A stretch of 64,000 bases of DNA, taken from HK-STAS-PATE-34 sp031973435. GTDB lineage: Bacteria; Patescibacteriota; Minisyncoccia; Phycocordibacterales; UBA9973. The notes below the pieces were generated by a model that was not told the DNA's origin, made no database searches, and worked only from the letters and a program-made list of their open reading frames with translations. Shown in pieces: positions 8,813 through 16,928 of the stretch. Made by a program: the position numbers and the translations under genes. The stretch is taken from assembly GCA_031973435.1 (NCBI GenBank), contig DALYDA010000001.1, forward strand, positions 1 to 64,000, read 5' to 3'. How positions within the stretch are numbered: the stretch's first letter is position 1; each line of letters starts with the position of its first letter.

Positions 8813-8841
8813 AAAAACCGTTGCGAGTGCAACGGCTTTTT
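8813..8841. terminator. Bidirectional intrinsic terminator between convergent genes
   Basis: CCGTTGC at 8818-8824 pairs with GCAACGG at 8829-8835 around a 4-nt loop. An A-run precedes and a T-run follows, so it can serve both the plus-strand secreted-protein run and the convergent minus-strand gene. Confidence 0.85.
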
Positions 8842-8864
8842 GTTTTCTGCAACATGAAAATATT

Positions 8865-10262
8865 TTAATGGGTGATCACGATACGTGAATTTGATCCGTC
8901 CGATAATGTAAGTATGTATATTCCCGAAGGAACATCTCTTACATCAACAGAAGTTTCATTTTCATTTATTGTTTTCACAATTCTTCCATCTAACGCAAAT
9001 AGATTTGCGCTCAATGGAAAGCCGTAAATAAATTCTTCTGTTGCAGGGTTTGGATGGATGGTTATGTTTGTTCCACCAGTGTGAACGATATCGGTATATG
9101 GTGTATATGTGTCTTTCAAAACAAATATATCACTTCTTAAATTCGACTCGTTTTCGTTTTCGGTTCTAAAGCCTATTGCAGAACCTCTGCTTTCGGCAAG
9201 AATCCACATGGTGCCCTTAGACCAAAGCATAATGCTTCGGGAGGCGCTTACACACTTTGCTCCACGCTCGTCAATTACAGGAGTCCATGTCTCCATGTCA
9301 GTTGTAAAACCAACACCTGAAACATAGCCTATTCCATCTAAATCTGAATCATCTGATAGACAATACAATTTTGTCCCGTCGTCCGATACAGAAATTCGAT
9401 TCTCTCCTGTAAAATCCTCGGTGTAGATCTCACTCCACCCATTTTCGGTTAGGAGTGAAACGAATCCACCCCAACCAGGGGCAAAGCCGACAATGGCAGG
9501 TTTCCCAAGAAAATTGTTTCCGTCAGAAATAGATAAGGTCCCAACAGGTCCAACTTCATCTGGGAATGCTTGATTCTCTGAAAGTTCTACGAACATCCTT
9601 TGTTCCAAATCCAGCTTGAAAAGTGCTGGTTCGTCGTCAAGATAGTTTGCCGTAATAAAAACAGAGTTTGGCTCTGAAGGGATTGCGAGAACTGAAGTAA
9701 CATTTGTCATTCCAGATCCTACTGTCTCTTCAGTTGTGCCATCCCAAAGGATAGCACTGGAGCTAGGTAAGTCCCAAGTGTCCTCAGGATTGTCATTTGT
9801 TTGTTTCAAAAGCAGAACCTGATTTCTTGTGGAATCTACAAAAGCATGTGAAATATGTGATCCCCACATACTCCATTCTAAGGAGACTACTACCTGTCCT
9901 TGGTCATTGGCAACTCCATAGTCACCAAAAGTGTAACGCATTCCATTGAAATAGAAAGCACCGTAAGTACCTACCATCTCAGATGAAGGATACCAATTTT
10001 CTCCATCAATGATAAATGAGTAGTCTATAAACTGACCAGCCAGAGTATCAAAGTTGGTGAAAACTTGGACTGTGCCATCTTGGTTTTGATGGTATCCCAA
10101 AACTGAGGAATATGAGCTCCATCCGTCTGGTGCAAGTCCGTTATCTTCGTACTGTCCCAGAGGGTTGAAGTACCCATCAACTGATGGTGTTGGGGTTTGT
10201 GCTTCAACTTCTACCGTCCAGGCAAAAGTAAGCATAATTAAAAGTAAAATTAACTTTTTCAT
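8865..10262 (-). CDS. Secreted beta-rich protein with a T9SS type A-like C-terminal sorting domain
   Basis: A 465-residue exported protein. The start at 10262 (MKKLILLLIMLTFAWTVEVEAQ) gives a clean signal peptide; an ATG 21 nt upstream is also possible. The body holds repeated Trp/Gly-rich beta segments, perhaps a propeller. The last ~70 residues (ITIHPNPATEEF, then LFALDGRIVKTI, VPSGIYILTLSDG and a basic end SRIVITH) match the pattern of the Por secretion tail used by the Bacteroidota type IX secretion system. No T9SS component is seen here. It is flanked by terminators and looks like an isolated acquisition. Confidence 0.72.
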   Translation of the reverse strand: MKKLILLLIMLTFAWTVEVEAQTPTPSVDGYFNPLGQYEDNGLAPDGWSSYSSVLGYHQNQDGTVQVFTNFDTLAGQFIDYSFIIDGENWYPSSEMVGTYGAFYFNGMRYTFGDYGVANDQGQVVVSLEWSMWGSHISHAFVDSTRNQVLLLKQTNDNPEDTWDLPSSSAILWDGTTEETVGSGMTNVTSVLAIPSEPNSVFITANYLDDEPALFKLDLEQRMFVELSENQAFPDEVGPVGTLSISDGNNFLGKPAIVGFAPGWGGFVSLLTENGWSEIYTEDFTGENRISVSDDGTKLYCLSDDSDLDGIGYVSGVGFTTDMETWTPVIDERGAKCVSASRSIMLWSKGTMWILAESRGSAIGFRTENENESNLRSDIFVLKDTYTPYTDIVHTGGTNITIHPNPATEEFIYGFPLSANLFALDGRIVKTINENETSVDVRDVPSGIYILTLSDGSNSRIVITH

Positions 10263-10434
10263 GTTGCAGTATTTAAATTTCAAATTAACAATTTTTGTTT
10301 GGAGAATTGCTCAATATGCATCTTTGAGCCATCCTATCTATTTGCCCTAAATTTACCACCCTTGACGAGATACGTCAAGCGTTGCAAAGTGCTTTATCCC
10401 CAATGTCCTGTATAACCAAAATTCACTTGTAAAT

Positions 10435-10462
10435 AAAAACCGCTCATTTAGTTAGAGCGGTT
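10435..10462 (-). terminator. Intrinsic terminator of the Mur-ligase-like operon
   Basis: CCGCTC at 10440-10445 pairs with GAGCGG at 10455-10460. The A-run at 10435-10439 becomes the U-tract on the minus strand. It overlaps the last codons of the Mur-ligase-like gene. Confidence 0.8.
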
Positions 10463-11831
10463 CACATTTTAGCAATGTCTCGATTACACTTGTATCCCTA
10501 TATTTTCTGAAGAATCCACCGTAGTGGTAGACAATAAAGCATTCACTTTTTAGCAATTCTATGATTCCAGTCTCCGATACTACTTCAATGTTTCCCATAT
10601 TTAAATTGTATTGAGAAAGTAATTTCAGATTATTTTCATCAGCTAAAATACTTACAGTTTTAAATCTATTCATCATTTGCAAGAACGAGTCTCTCTGTTT
10701 GTGAATATCTTCAATACCAAAATCTAAGCAATGAATAATTTGTCTAGATTCATCGTAATAATTATTACCTAACTCATCTAGTCTCCCAGCGTAAGTTATA
10801 TCTCCATCAAATATTACTTTTGAACCGAAAAATTCTTGCCAATTTATCCTATTTTCTTCTGGTTTAAATTTGTTCAGAGACTCGATCATAGAATCTCTGT
10901 CGATGCCTAGAATTTTTCCTATTAGCACAGATACCATAAGTTGATAGAGAAATAATTTGGTCTTGATGTAAGGAATCACCTCGATCTCATCATTTTTGTA
11001 CTTAAGTTTGATAATTTCTTTAGAACTTAAGTCGGTCGAAATGCTTTTCTCTCCACTTATGCCGAAGTTGTAGTCGATTCTAGGAAGTACGGAATTCCAA
11101 CCATGTTCATCACCATTTGATATATTTATACCAGTTTCAGTAAACAGTTTAGATTTTGATTGTGCAATATCCTCGATCGTGTTTATACCTAGTACGCCCA
11201 AATGAATGGGTCTTAGGTTCAAGAAAATAGAAATATTAGGACTTATAATTTTTTTTAACATTTCTATATGTTCTTTGCGATACATAGAATACTCCAACAC
11301 AATAAAATCAGTGTCATTTTCTACAAAGTTTACTATCCATGAAGACAGAGTTAAAGGTGTCAGTCTTTTCGAATAGAATCGAATACACTTTTTGTTTTGA
11401 ACATTTAGAACATCTTCCAACATGGCGACCGTCGTTGTTTTTCCCACACTTCCAGTAACTCCAACCACTGTTGCTTTTGTTTTTTGGAGTACATAGCTTC
11501 TTATTTCAGATATAGCATCAAAAATATTAGGAACGAATATGTAAGGAACTTTATCCACTAGTTCTAGTGGAGTATGTAAATCAACCACAAACGTTATACC
11601 TTTTTTCATCATTTTCTCCACATTCAGAGCACGGTCAAAATTGTTTTCATACCATCCGTCTTCAGTAAATCTGTCTTCATAAACACAGAAATATAGAACT
11701 TCATCATGCTTAAGAGAGTCGAATGCTGATATTTTGGAAACATTTAGATAGTCGAAATATTTGTCATCAGAAAGAGAAACAAATTTTGCATTGGGCAAAA
11801 TTTGTTTTAATAAGCCAACTGTAAATTTCAT
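10452..11831 (-). CDS. Mur-ligase-like ATP-dependent ligase (MurF-like)
   Basis: A 459-residue protein with the three-domain layout of Mur ligases: N-terminal substrate-binding region (about 1-105), central ATPase domain with P-loop VTGSVGKTTTV (about 112-122) and the segments FIVLEYSMYRKEHIEML and NLRPIHLGVLGINTIEDIAQSKSKLF resembling the MurF region that holds catalytic His and Lys, then a C-terminal domain. MurF adds D-Ala-D-Ala to the UDP-muramyl peptide. Divergence, and the LEYSMYRKE segment in place of the usual LEMG, leave the substrate open. It overlaps the upstream hydrolase gene by one base (TAATG), which indicates translational coupling. Confidence 0.7.
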   Translation of the reverse strand: MKFTVGLLKQILPNAKFVSLSDDKYFDYLNVSKISAFDSLKHDEVLYFCVYEDRFTEDGWYENNFDRALNVEKMMKKGITFVVDLHTPLELVDKVPYIFVPNIFDAISEIRSYVLQKTKATVVGVTGSVGKTTTVAMLEDVLNVQNKKCIRFYSKRLTPLTLSSWIVNFVENDTDFIVLEYSMYRKEHIEMLKKIISPNISIFLNLRPIHLGVLGINTIEDIAQSKSKLFTETGINISNGDEHGWNSVLPRIDYNFGISGEKSISTDLSSKEIIKLKYKNDEIEVIPYIKTKLFLYQLMVSVLIGKILGIDRDSMIESLNKFKPEENRINWQEFFGSKVIFDGDITYAGRLDELGNNYYDESRQIIHCLDFGIEDIHKQRDSFLQMMNRFKTVSILADENNLKLLSQYNLNMGNIEVVSETGIIELLKSECFIVYHYGGFFRKYRDTSVIETLLKCEPL

Positions 11832-12559
11832 TAAGTAGTTTTTTTTGTGAACTGAACAATTTTTTGTACAACATAGTGTCCTTGGTAAGATAGATCATGA
11901 CCTGCATTTTTAACAACAAAGAAATTTTTTGGACGAATTCCCAAGGTATCTAAGAATAGTGATGGCGGTGTAGCGGTGTCATTCTCTCCAAAGAAAAAAC
12001 AGACTTCGTCTTCTTTGAATTGTTTGACTTCCTCTACTAGTATTATTTTTATGATATTTCTGTAGGTCTTTCTCATAACAGAATTTGCTTTTCTGTAATA
12101 AGGGTTTTTAACTACAAAAAACAGATAAAAATCGCGTAGCAGTGAAAGTATAAAATTTGGAACAAGTTTTGAAATTTTTGTTACAAATTTTGATATTTTC
12201 GTTTGGTATTGACGAGTAATTGCAGGAGAAACGAGAACCAAAGGGGTATTCTTGTTAAATTTATTCTTCCAAACTGTAGCAACGGCTCCACCAAAAGACC
12301 ATCCGAGCACAATGTCTGGATAAATTGATTTTGATTTCAATTTATTTTCCAGGAAATTTGCATAATCTTCAATATCCCAAGCAGTACTTGGAGGTAAAAC
12401 ACCGCAAAATCCAGGAAGATACACGGGGATTACTTCAAAGTGTAGGGACAGCTCAGACACAAAGGATCCTTTTTCTTCCCAATATGGAATGCAGTTACTA
12501 CCTGTGTAGTGATTGTGATTCCATCCATTCAGCAATACAATTTTGAGTTTATTTTCCAT
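11831..12559 (-). CDS. Alpha/beta hydrolase
   Basis: A 242-residue serine hydrolase. The nucleophile elbow is GWSFGG (about residues 88-93), preceded by the oxyanion segment LNGWNHNHYTGS. The acid is in FFGENDTATP (about 191-200) and the catalytic His in VKNAGHDLSYQGH (about 216-228). The substrate is unknown; coupling to the Mur-ligase-like gene by a TAATG overlap suggests a cell-envelope role, which is inference. Transcription probably starts from the promoter at 12584-12612. Confidence 0.82.
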   Translation of the reverse strand: MENKLKIVLLNGWNHNHYTGSNCIPYWEEKGSFVSELSLHFEVIPVYLPGFCGVLPPSTAWDIEDYANFLENKLKSKSIYPDIVLGWSFGGAVATVWKNKFNKNTPLVLVSPAITRQYQTKISKFVTKISKLVPNFILSLLRDFYLFFVVKNPYYRKANSVMRKTYRNIIKIILVEEVKQFKEDEVCFFFGENDTATPPSLFLDTLGIRPKNFFVVKNAGHDLSYQGHYVVQKIVQFTKKTT

Positions 12560-12583
12560 AATATTTATTTTTTAATTTTTTTT

Positions 12584-12612
12584 ACTATATATACTATATA
12601 TAGTAGTGTCAA
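12584..12612 (-). promoter_or_regulatory. Promoter of the hydrolase/Mur-ligase-like operon
   Basis: On the minus strand, TTGACA (plus positions 12607-12612) and TATAGT (12584-12589) are separated by 17 nt. The spacer lies within an alternating TA tract. The start codon at 12559 gives a short leader. Confidence 0.8.
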
Positions 12613-12627
12613 GTTTATCCAAGTATC

Positions 12628-14091
12628 TTATTCCGGTTTTTGCTTGGGTTTCATTAGTGGAAACAGTACAACTTCACGTATAGGTTTGCCTGCAAGTACT
12701 GCAAAGAGTCGCTCTCCAACAGGAGCAGATCCGAACGCAGGTGGCATACCATGCTCGAGCATCTCTACGAACTCCCAGTCTGGCATCATGGCCTCGTCAT
12801 CACCTCTCTCGATTAGTTTTTGTTGTTCCTCAAAACGGCTTCTTTGGTCTATCGGATCATTTAGTTCAGAAAAGCTATTACAAAATTCACTTCCTGCCAT
12901 GATAAGTTGACATCTCTCTACTGTCTCAGGGTTCTCGGGAACAGATTTTGCTAAAGGAGAAATAAGTTTTGGATGGTGTATGAGCCATACAGGACCTGCG
13001 ATATTTTTCCTACAATATTTCCAAAGTGAGTCCACCATTCTTTCTCTTGTGGCACCCTCGTACTCAACTCCTAGTTCTTTTAGTTTGCTTTGCAATTTCT
13101 CCTCAGGGTCTGTTAGAACGTTTACTCCAGTGTTTTCTTCTACATAAGGAACGTATTCGATAATATCCCATTTATTTGAAAGATCGACATTGAAACCCTT
13201 TATTTCAAATTGTAATGTTCCAAAAGTTTTCTCGACAACTTCTTTTACCATTCTCTCTACAAGTTCCATTCCATCTTTGTAGTCCATGAAAGATGCGTAG
13301 CACTCCATGTTAGTAAATTCTTGTAGGTGTTCAGGGCTAGAACCTTCGTTTCGGTAAACTCTACCTATCTCAAATGTCTTTGGGAAGCCTCCTGCGAGAA
13401 GTCTCTTTTGCCAAAGTTCTCCAACAGAAATACGCATAAAGACGTCCATATCAAAGTCATTGTGATGAGTTTTGAATGGTCGTGCTTCTGCTCCACCAGT
13501 TGTCGTTTCTATTGTTGGTGTCTCAACTTCAATGAAACCTTCGTTTAGCATAAAGTCGCGAGACGCTTGCCAGAATTTTGCTTTTTTTGTGAACAAGTCT
13601 CTTTTTTCTTGGTCCATCAAAAGATCCAAATATCTTTTTCGGAGTCTTTCATCTTCGTCTGTGATTCCATGCCATTTTTCTGGAAGAGGGAGGAGTGTCT
13701 TACCCGCTATTGTCCAGTTGTTTACTAGCACGCTCTTTTCTCCTCGGTCAGTTGTAAAAAGTGACCCTGTAACTGATATAAAGTCTCCTATGTCTATTGC
13801 ATCTACAAAGAGACTAAACACACTTTCTTCTATTGTGTCCTTTTTGAAAACTGTTTGAAATCGGTCAGTACCGTCTTCGAGTACGACGAAAAGTATGGCA
13901 CCTTGCCCGCGGATAGCCATGATTCTGCCCGCCACGGTAACGTCTTTTCCGTCGAGTGACTCAAAATCATCTCGAAGTTCCTTTAGAGTGTTTGTTCTAG
14001 GAACCTTTGCTGGGTATGGATTCATTCCTGCCTTTTTGAGTAATTCCAATTTTTGTATTCTTATTTCTTTGAGTTCTTCAAGAGATGCCAT
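12628..14091 (-). CDS. lysS: Lysyl-tRNA synthetase, class II
   Basis: Charges tRNA-Lys; 487 residues, the usual size for the class II enzyme. An N-terminal OB-fold anticodon-binding domain (about 50-150, with VTVAGRIMAIRGQGAILFVVL) precedes the class II catalytic core. Motif 2 is in FEIGRVYRNEGSSPEHLQEF (about 245-264), and motif 3 is GSAPVGERLFAVLAGKPIREVVLFP near the C-terminus, with GERL where many orthologues have GIDRL. The promoter at 14121-14149 drives it. It is divergent from the small membrane gene at 14171. Confidence 0.95.
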   Translation of the reverse strand: MASLEELKEIRIQKLELLKKAGMNPYPAKVPRTNTLKELRDDFESLDGKDVTVAGRIMAIRGQGAILFVVLEDGTDRFQTVFKKDTIEESVFSLFVDAIDIGDFISVTGSLFTTDRGEKSVLVNNWTIAGKTLLPLPEKWHGITDEDERLRKRYLDLLMDQEKRDLFTKKAKFWQASRDFMLNEGFIEVETPTIETTTGGAEARPFKTHHNDFDMDVFMRISVGELWQKRLLAGGFPKTFEIGRVYRNEGSSPEHLQEFTNMECYASFMDYKDGMELVERMVKEVVEKTFGTLQFEIKGFNVDLSNKWDIIEYVPYVEENTGVNVLTDPEEKLQSKLKELGVEYEGATRERMVDSLWKYCRKNIAGPVWLIHHPKLISPLAKSVPENPETVERCQLIMAGSEFCNSFSELNDPIDQRSRFEEQQKLIERGDDEAMMPDWEFVEMLEHGMPPAFGSAPVGERLFAVLAGKPIREVVLFPLMKPKQKPE

Positions 14092-14120
14092 ATATATGTA
14101 TAAATATTAACTGTAAATCT

Positions 14121-14149
14121 ATTGTACGCACACTAGAGCACAAGGTCAA
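14121..14149 (-). promoter_or_regulatory. lysS promoter
   Basis: On the minus strand, TTGACC (14144-14149) and TACAAT (14121-14126) are 17 nt apart, with lysS starting about 30 nt downstream. It overlaps the region upstream of the divergent plus-strand promoter. Confidence 0.75.
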
Positions 14150-14158
14150 TCAAAATGT

Positions 14159-14164
14159 TATAAT
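14159..14164 (+). promoter_or_regulatory. Extended -10 box, predicted leaderless start
   Basis: TATAAT preceded by TG and one base (TGTTATAAT) ends 6 nt before the ATG at 14171. The expected transcription start therefore coincides with the start codon. No good -35 is present, consistent with an extended -10 promoter. Confidence 0.7.
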
Positions 14165-14170
14165 TTTCGC

Positions 14171-14455
14171 ATGCAAGAAATAAAGCTGGTTCCGCAAATA
14201 GACGACTTCAAAACTATGTTTGGGGGAGCTTCAGACCTAAACATATCTCCGGTAGACGTGAAAGTACAGCATGATATTTTTGTTTCATATCTATACATCC
14301 TCTTTGCCGTTGCAGGACTCATCTCAGTTGCGCTCATATATCATTGGTTCCGGTACGGGCTATCAGGATTTTTCGCTACTGTTGTTACTGTTTTTTATGG
14401 CTTGGGTACACTCGTGCTGTTTGGATATTTATTAAAAGTTGTAGGACTACAATAA
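14171..14455 (+). CDS. Small membrane protein, two transmembrane segments
   Basis: A 94-residue protein with about 35 polar residues, then two hydrophobic helices (FVSYLYILFAVAGLISVALI and LSGFFATVVTVFYGLGTLVLFG) joined by a short YHWFRYG linker. No family was recognised. Its stop is followed after one base by the bPH2 gene, so the pair is probably one unit. Its position just upstream of the pilus genes is suggestive only. Confidence 0.65.
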   Translation: MQEIKLVPQIDDFKTMFGGASDLNISPVDVKVQHDIFVSYLYILFAVAGLISVALIYHWFRYGLSGFFATVVTVFYGLGTLVLFGYLLKVVGLQ

Positions 14456-14456
14456 G

Positions 14457-14996
14457 ATGACACCCTTCATATTAGATACAGATGAGCATGTGATAAGAAT
14501 CGTGAGAAAGAGCATAATACTCTTTTGTCTCCAAGTTATCGGATTTGTTTTTGTTTCTATCCTACCAGTGTTCCTTCTTTCTTTTGGTATAAAATACTTT
14601 GAGCTTTCTTTCTCAGATTCCACTCAACAAATAGTAAGGGTGATCCTCGCTACATGGATACTTTTTGTCTGGGTATCACTTTTTATACGATTTACAAATT
14701 ATTATCTGGACTCTTGGGTTATAACAAACAAAAGAATAGTCGACATAGACCAAAAAAGTCTTTTTACTCGTACGACCGCAACGCTAAACTTGGACAAAAT
14801 ACAAGACGTGAGAGTAGAAGTCGGAGGACTTCTGCGAACAGTGCTTGGGATCGGAACTATACACATACAAACAGCAGGATCAGAAACAGTTTTCGTTATT
14901 CCCGATGCATCTTCTCCCGAAGGAGTGAAAACTACAATAATAAATCTCTACCACAGCGTGCTAGCTGAACCAAAAACTGTAAAAATCCAAAACTAA
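14457..14996 (+). CDS. Membrane protein with bacterial PH (bPH2/YdbS-like) domain
   Basis: A 179-residue protein with two N-terminal transmembrane helices (about 20-45 and 60-82) followed by a bacterial pleckstrin-homology domain: SWVITNKRIVDIDQKSLFT, LNLDKIQDVRVEVGGLLRTV, LGIGTIHIQTAGSETVFVI, ending with DASSPEGVKTTII. The order TM-TM-bPH2 is typical of YdbS/YdbT-like membrane proteins of unknown role. It begins 1 nt after the preceding stop. The pilB promoter lies immediately downstream. Confidence 0.82.
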   Translation: MTPFILDTDEHVIRIVRKSIILFCLQVIGFVFVSILPVFLLSFGIKYFELSFSDSTQQIVRVILATWILFVWVSLFIRFTNYYLDSWVITNKRIVDIDQKSLFTRTTATLNLDKIQDVRVEVGGLLRTVLGIGTIHIQTAGSETVFVIPDASSPEGVKTTIINLYHSVLAEPKTVKIQN

Positions 14997-15022
14997 ATAC
15001 ACAAAACAATCTTTTTGCATGA

Positions 15023-15028
15023 TATAAT
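15023..15028 (+). promoter_or_regulatory. Extended -10 box of pilB, predicted leaderless start
   Basis: TATAAT with upstream TGA (TGATATAAT) ends 6 nt before the pilB ATG at 15035. No convincing -35 is seen. Confidence 0.7.
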
Positions 15029-15034
15029 ATTTGA

Positions 15035-16792
15035 ATGCAAATAAAAGAGGAAGAATTGATAAAGTTCATACTCGACGCAGGTCTTTTGTCTAAAAAAGAT
15101 ATTGAGGAATCAAAAAAAGTATCTGCTGAGAAAGGGGAAACACTTTCAAACACATTTCTATCTTTGGGAAAAATCTCTGAGAACAATCTTCGTCGCATGC
15201 AGGCATACGTGCTTGGAATTCCTTTTGTTTCACTCCTTGGGCAAAAGATAGACTTCGAAATACTCTCACTTATCCCAGAACCGATCGCAAGAAAAAACAA
15301 CATCGTTGCATATAAAAAAAGTTCTGGAGGGCTAGAAGTCGCGATGCTAGACATAGACGAATTGCCAGTAATTGATTTCGTAAAGAAAAAAACAGAACTA
15401 AAGATTCTTCCGAGACTTACCGATGCTCCTTCTATAAAGGATGCGCTTGTTCAGTACAAAAAGAGTCTAAAGGCAGAATTCGACGATATCATACAAAAAG
15501 AAGCAGTATCGCTAAAGGCCATCGCAGAGGAGTCAGGAGATGGGCCTGCATCAGAAAAAGAACTCAAGGAGCTCGCAGAGGATTTGCCGATAATAAAAAT
15601 AGTAGACACTCTCATAAGTCACGCCATAATCCAGAACACTTCAGACATCCACATAGAGCCACAAGAGACATCTCTCATAGTGAGATACAGAATAGACGGT
15701 ATCCTTCATGATGCGATGGTTTTACCCAAAGAGTCAGCTGCAGGGATAGTCGCTCGTATAAAAGTACTTTCATCACTTAAGCTAGATGAGAAGAGGCTTC
15801 CACAAGATGGAAGATTTAAAATAACAACAGAGTCGGGGGATCGAGTCTCTTTCCGTGTTTCTACTCTACCTACATACTTTGGAGAAAAGACTGTCATTCG
15901 TATCTTGAAGGAAAGTTCAAAAGGTTTCACTTTGGAAAATTTGGGATTTTATGGTGAAGGACTAGAAAGAATTCATAAGGCAATGAAAGCCACAACTGGT
16001 ATGATCCTTGCAACTGGTCCAACTGGTTCTGGAAAAACCACAACACTATACACCATGCTAGATATGTTAAATACTCCTGATGTAAACATTTCTACAGTAG
16101 AAGATCCTATCGAATATCAGATGCCTAGGATAAACCAGACTCAAGTTAAGTCAGAAATCGGACTTACATTTTCAAATGGACTTCGAACATTGCTTCGACA
16201 AGACCCTGACATAATCATGGTTGGGGAGATCCGAGATGGCGAAACTATATCGTTGGCTATCAACGCTTCTCTTACTGGTCACTTGGTTCTCTCAACTTTG
16301 CACACCAACTCAGCCGCTGCAGCGATACCTCGTATGATAGACATGGGCGCAGAGCCTTTCCTTATTATTTCTACTGTAAAAACAATAATCGCTCAAAGAC
16401 TAGTGAGAAGGCTTTCTCCAAACAAAGAAAAGTATTTTCTCACAGAGGCTGAAAAAAAGGCGCTGGGTGAAGTAGTAGATATGGATAGAATATTGGAGAT
16501 TTTAAAAAAGGAAAAGGCAGTTAAAGAAAACGATACTTGGGAAACTATCCCTTTCTATAAACCAAAGTCTGGCGTAGATAGTGAAGACGGATATAAAGGC
16601 AGAGTAGGAATACATGAAGTGCTCGAGATGAGTTCATCTATAAAAGAGATGATCCTCAAGAATGCTACTGCTGATGCTATAGAAGCACAGGCAAAAAAGG
16701 AAGGTATGACTACAATGCTAGAAGATGGGATATATCAAGCCGTGCTCGGACTAACTACAACAGAAGAAGTGCTCCGTGTTGTTTCAGAGTAA
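15035..16792 (+). CDS. pilB: Type IV pilus assembly ATPase PilB (GspE family)
   Basis: Hexameric cytosolic ATPase that powers pilus extension, 585 residues. An N-terminal MshEN/GspE_N-like domain (about 1-150) precedes the motor. The motor has an N2 domain with NTSDIHIEP, Walker A GPTGSGKTTT (about 328), the Asp box TVEDPIEYQ, Walker B DPDIIMVGEIRDGET and the His box SLTGHLVLSTLHTNSA. The usual tetracysteine zinc motif before the C-terminal region is absent and replaced by a Lys/Glu-rich stretch (about 470-505). It is followed by a terminator and then pilC. Its job is probably surface pili and DNA uptake with the ComEC-like genes. Confidence 0.93.
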   Translation: MQIKEEELIKFILDAGLLSKKDIEESKKVSAEKGETLSNTFLSLGKISENNLRRMQAYVLGIPFVSLLGQKIDFEILSLIPEPIARKNNIVAYKKSSGGLEVAMLDIDELPVIDFVKKKTELKILPRLTDAPSIKDALVQYKKSLKAEFDDIIQKEAVSLKAIAEESGDGPASEKELKELAEDLPIIKIVDTLISHAIIQNTSDIHIEPQETSLIVRYRIDGILHDAMVLPKESAAGIVARIKVLSSLKLDEKRLPQDGRFKITTESGDRVSFRVSTLPTYFGEKTVIRILKESSKGFTLENLGFYGEGLERIHKAMKATTGMILATGPTGSGKTTTLYTMLDMLNTPDVNISTVEDPIEYQMPRINQTQVKSEIGLTFSNGLRTLLRQDPDIIMVGEIRDGETISLAINASLTGHLVLSTLHTNSAAAAIPRMIDMGAEPFLIISTVKTIIAQRLVRRLSPNKEKYFLTEAEKKALGEVVDMDRILEILKKEKAVKENDTWETIPFYKPKSGVDSEDGYKGRVGIHEVLEMSSSIKEMILKNATADAIEAQAKKEGMTTMLEDGIYQAVLGLTTTEEVLRVVSE

Positions 16793-16798
16793 ACAAAC

Positions 16799-16826
16799 AA
16801 AAAACACCTAAGGGTGTTTTTTGTTT
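16799..16826 (+). terminator. Intrinsic terminator after pilB
   Basis: AAAACACC pairs with GGTGTTTT around a TAAG loop (16801-16820), continuing into TTTTG. A separate promoter must therefore serve pilC; a TATAAT at 16894-16899 is a candidate -10. Confidence 0.8.
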
Positions 16827-16928
16827 GGGACTAGTTTTATTGTTAGTAAATTTGTACGTTGCATGAAATGTAACCGATTTTATATTTTTATACTATAATT
16901 AAACTATATTTTTCAAGCGACGTTCTAA

